Below, in pieces: positions 63,834 through 64,000 of a stretch of DNA of 64,000 nt. The DNA comes from Rhodobacterales bacterium HKCCE4037. GTDB lineage: Bacteria > Pseudomonadota > Alphaproteobacteria > Rhodobacterales > Rhodobacteraceae. A program made the position numbers and the translations under genes. Position 1 is the stretch's first letter. Each line of letters starts with the position of its first letter. The stretch is from the NCBI GenBank assembly GCA_015689645.1, contig WVSM01000004.1:186001-250000 (forward strand), given 5' to 3'. The notes under the pieces are model-generated. The model did not search any database. It had not been told where the DNA came from and saw only the letters and a list, made by a program, of their open reading frames with translations.

Positions 63834-64000
63834 GGACAACCGCTTAGGCGATAAGTCCGCCGGGAACAATCAACAGGCGGGTGCCGCGGTTTGGGTGTTG
63901 AGGATGGGTTTCAGGCGGGTTCCGGTTGTTCGGCGATCAACTGCCTTCGAACCGGCGGGAAGTTGCCAAGGCGGTATCTCGCTGCTTGCGTCGACTGCGC

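Noticed and set aside
63870-64000. C-terminal end of phoH at the window edge
   Set aside because: Frames open to the edge exist on the minus strand, but none of the visible residues match the PhoH C-terminus well enough.

Overview
The window reads as chromosomal DNA of a marine-type alphaproteobacterium of the Rhodobacteraceae (Roseobacter group). The grounds are high G+C, dense ATGA-coupled operons, an F0 ATP synthase operon with split b and b' subunits, MipZ, the aroA-cmk-rpsA and ybeY-corC-lnt-metK-trmB gene orders, and a SAM/SAH riboswitch in front of metK, a class known almost only from Rhodobacterales. I saw no rRNA, tRNA, CRISPR array, transposase or prophage. Most genes are ordinary core genes; the most unusual material lies between genes.

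Layout. 1-9.2 kb: an edge-truncated acetyltransferase, a membrane-anchored nuclease, a class IV aminotransferase coupled to rpe, a deoC / small membrane protein / ALDH16-type dehydrogenase operon for deoxyribose use, two small membrane proteins and an M20 amidohydrolase. 9.2-21.6 kb: a peptide-type ABC importer. Its binding protein is followed by a terminator and two unrelated secreted proteins, then two permeases, a fused double ATPase, an aldehyde dehydrogenase, an SDR, a cupin and a P1 peptidase; together they look like uptake and oxidation of an amide or peptide-like compound. 21.6-25.3 kb: a secreted protein, a very structured intergenic region, then atpI-atpB-atpE-atpF'-atpF on the minus strand. 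25.4-30.2 kb: an ArsR regulator with a palindromic operator, two tandem micro-membrane peptides of 24 and 21 codons, an EamA transporter, a LysR/azoreductase/DoxX divergon and two small envelope proteins.

30.4-40.8 kb: translation and protein-targeting genes: ffh, four tandem GNAT acetyltransferases, chorismate mutase, rpsP, rimM, trmD, rplS and rpmE. The usual rpsP-rimM-trmD-rplS run is interrupted twice by minus-strand blocks, an ABC-2 exporter and a DHFR-like / membrane protein / MarR group. 40.9-48.8 kb: a TTC38-like TPR protein, mipZ, a GbsR-type regulator with cydAB, and an ECF sigma / anti-sigma pair divergent from a DUF4394 secreted protein. 49-58.8 kb: a Tat-exported PhoX phosphatase, an MBL hydrolase, rpsA, cmk and aroA with two extra genes. 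58.9-64 kb: trmB, metK with its riboswitch, lnt, a CorC/HlyC-type protein and ybeY.

The strongest unexplained signals are: (i) a three-copy composite intergenic element, made of a CtrA-like TTAA-N7-TWAA site, an A/T block and a GTGCAA-N2-TTGCAC palindrome at near-constant spacing; (ii) the 22.2-22.46 kb region, a chain of four strong hairpins; (iii) a dispersed G-rich repeat whose hairpin arm changes in a compensatory way between copies; (iv) the pair of micro-membrane peptides; (v) CGTACG-centred palindromes inside the importer operon. No search or folding program was run; all structure calls are by eye.
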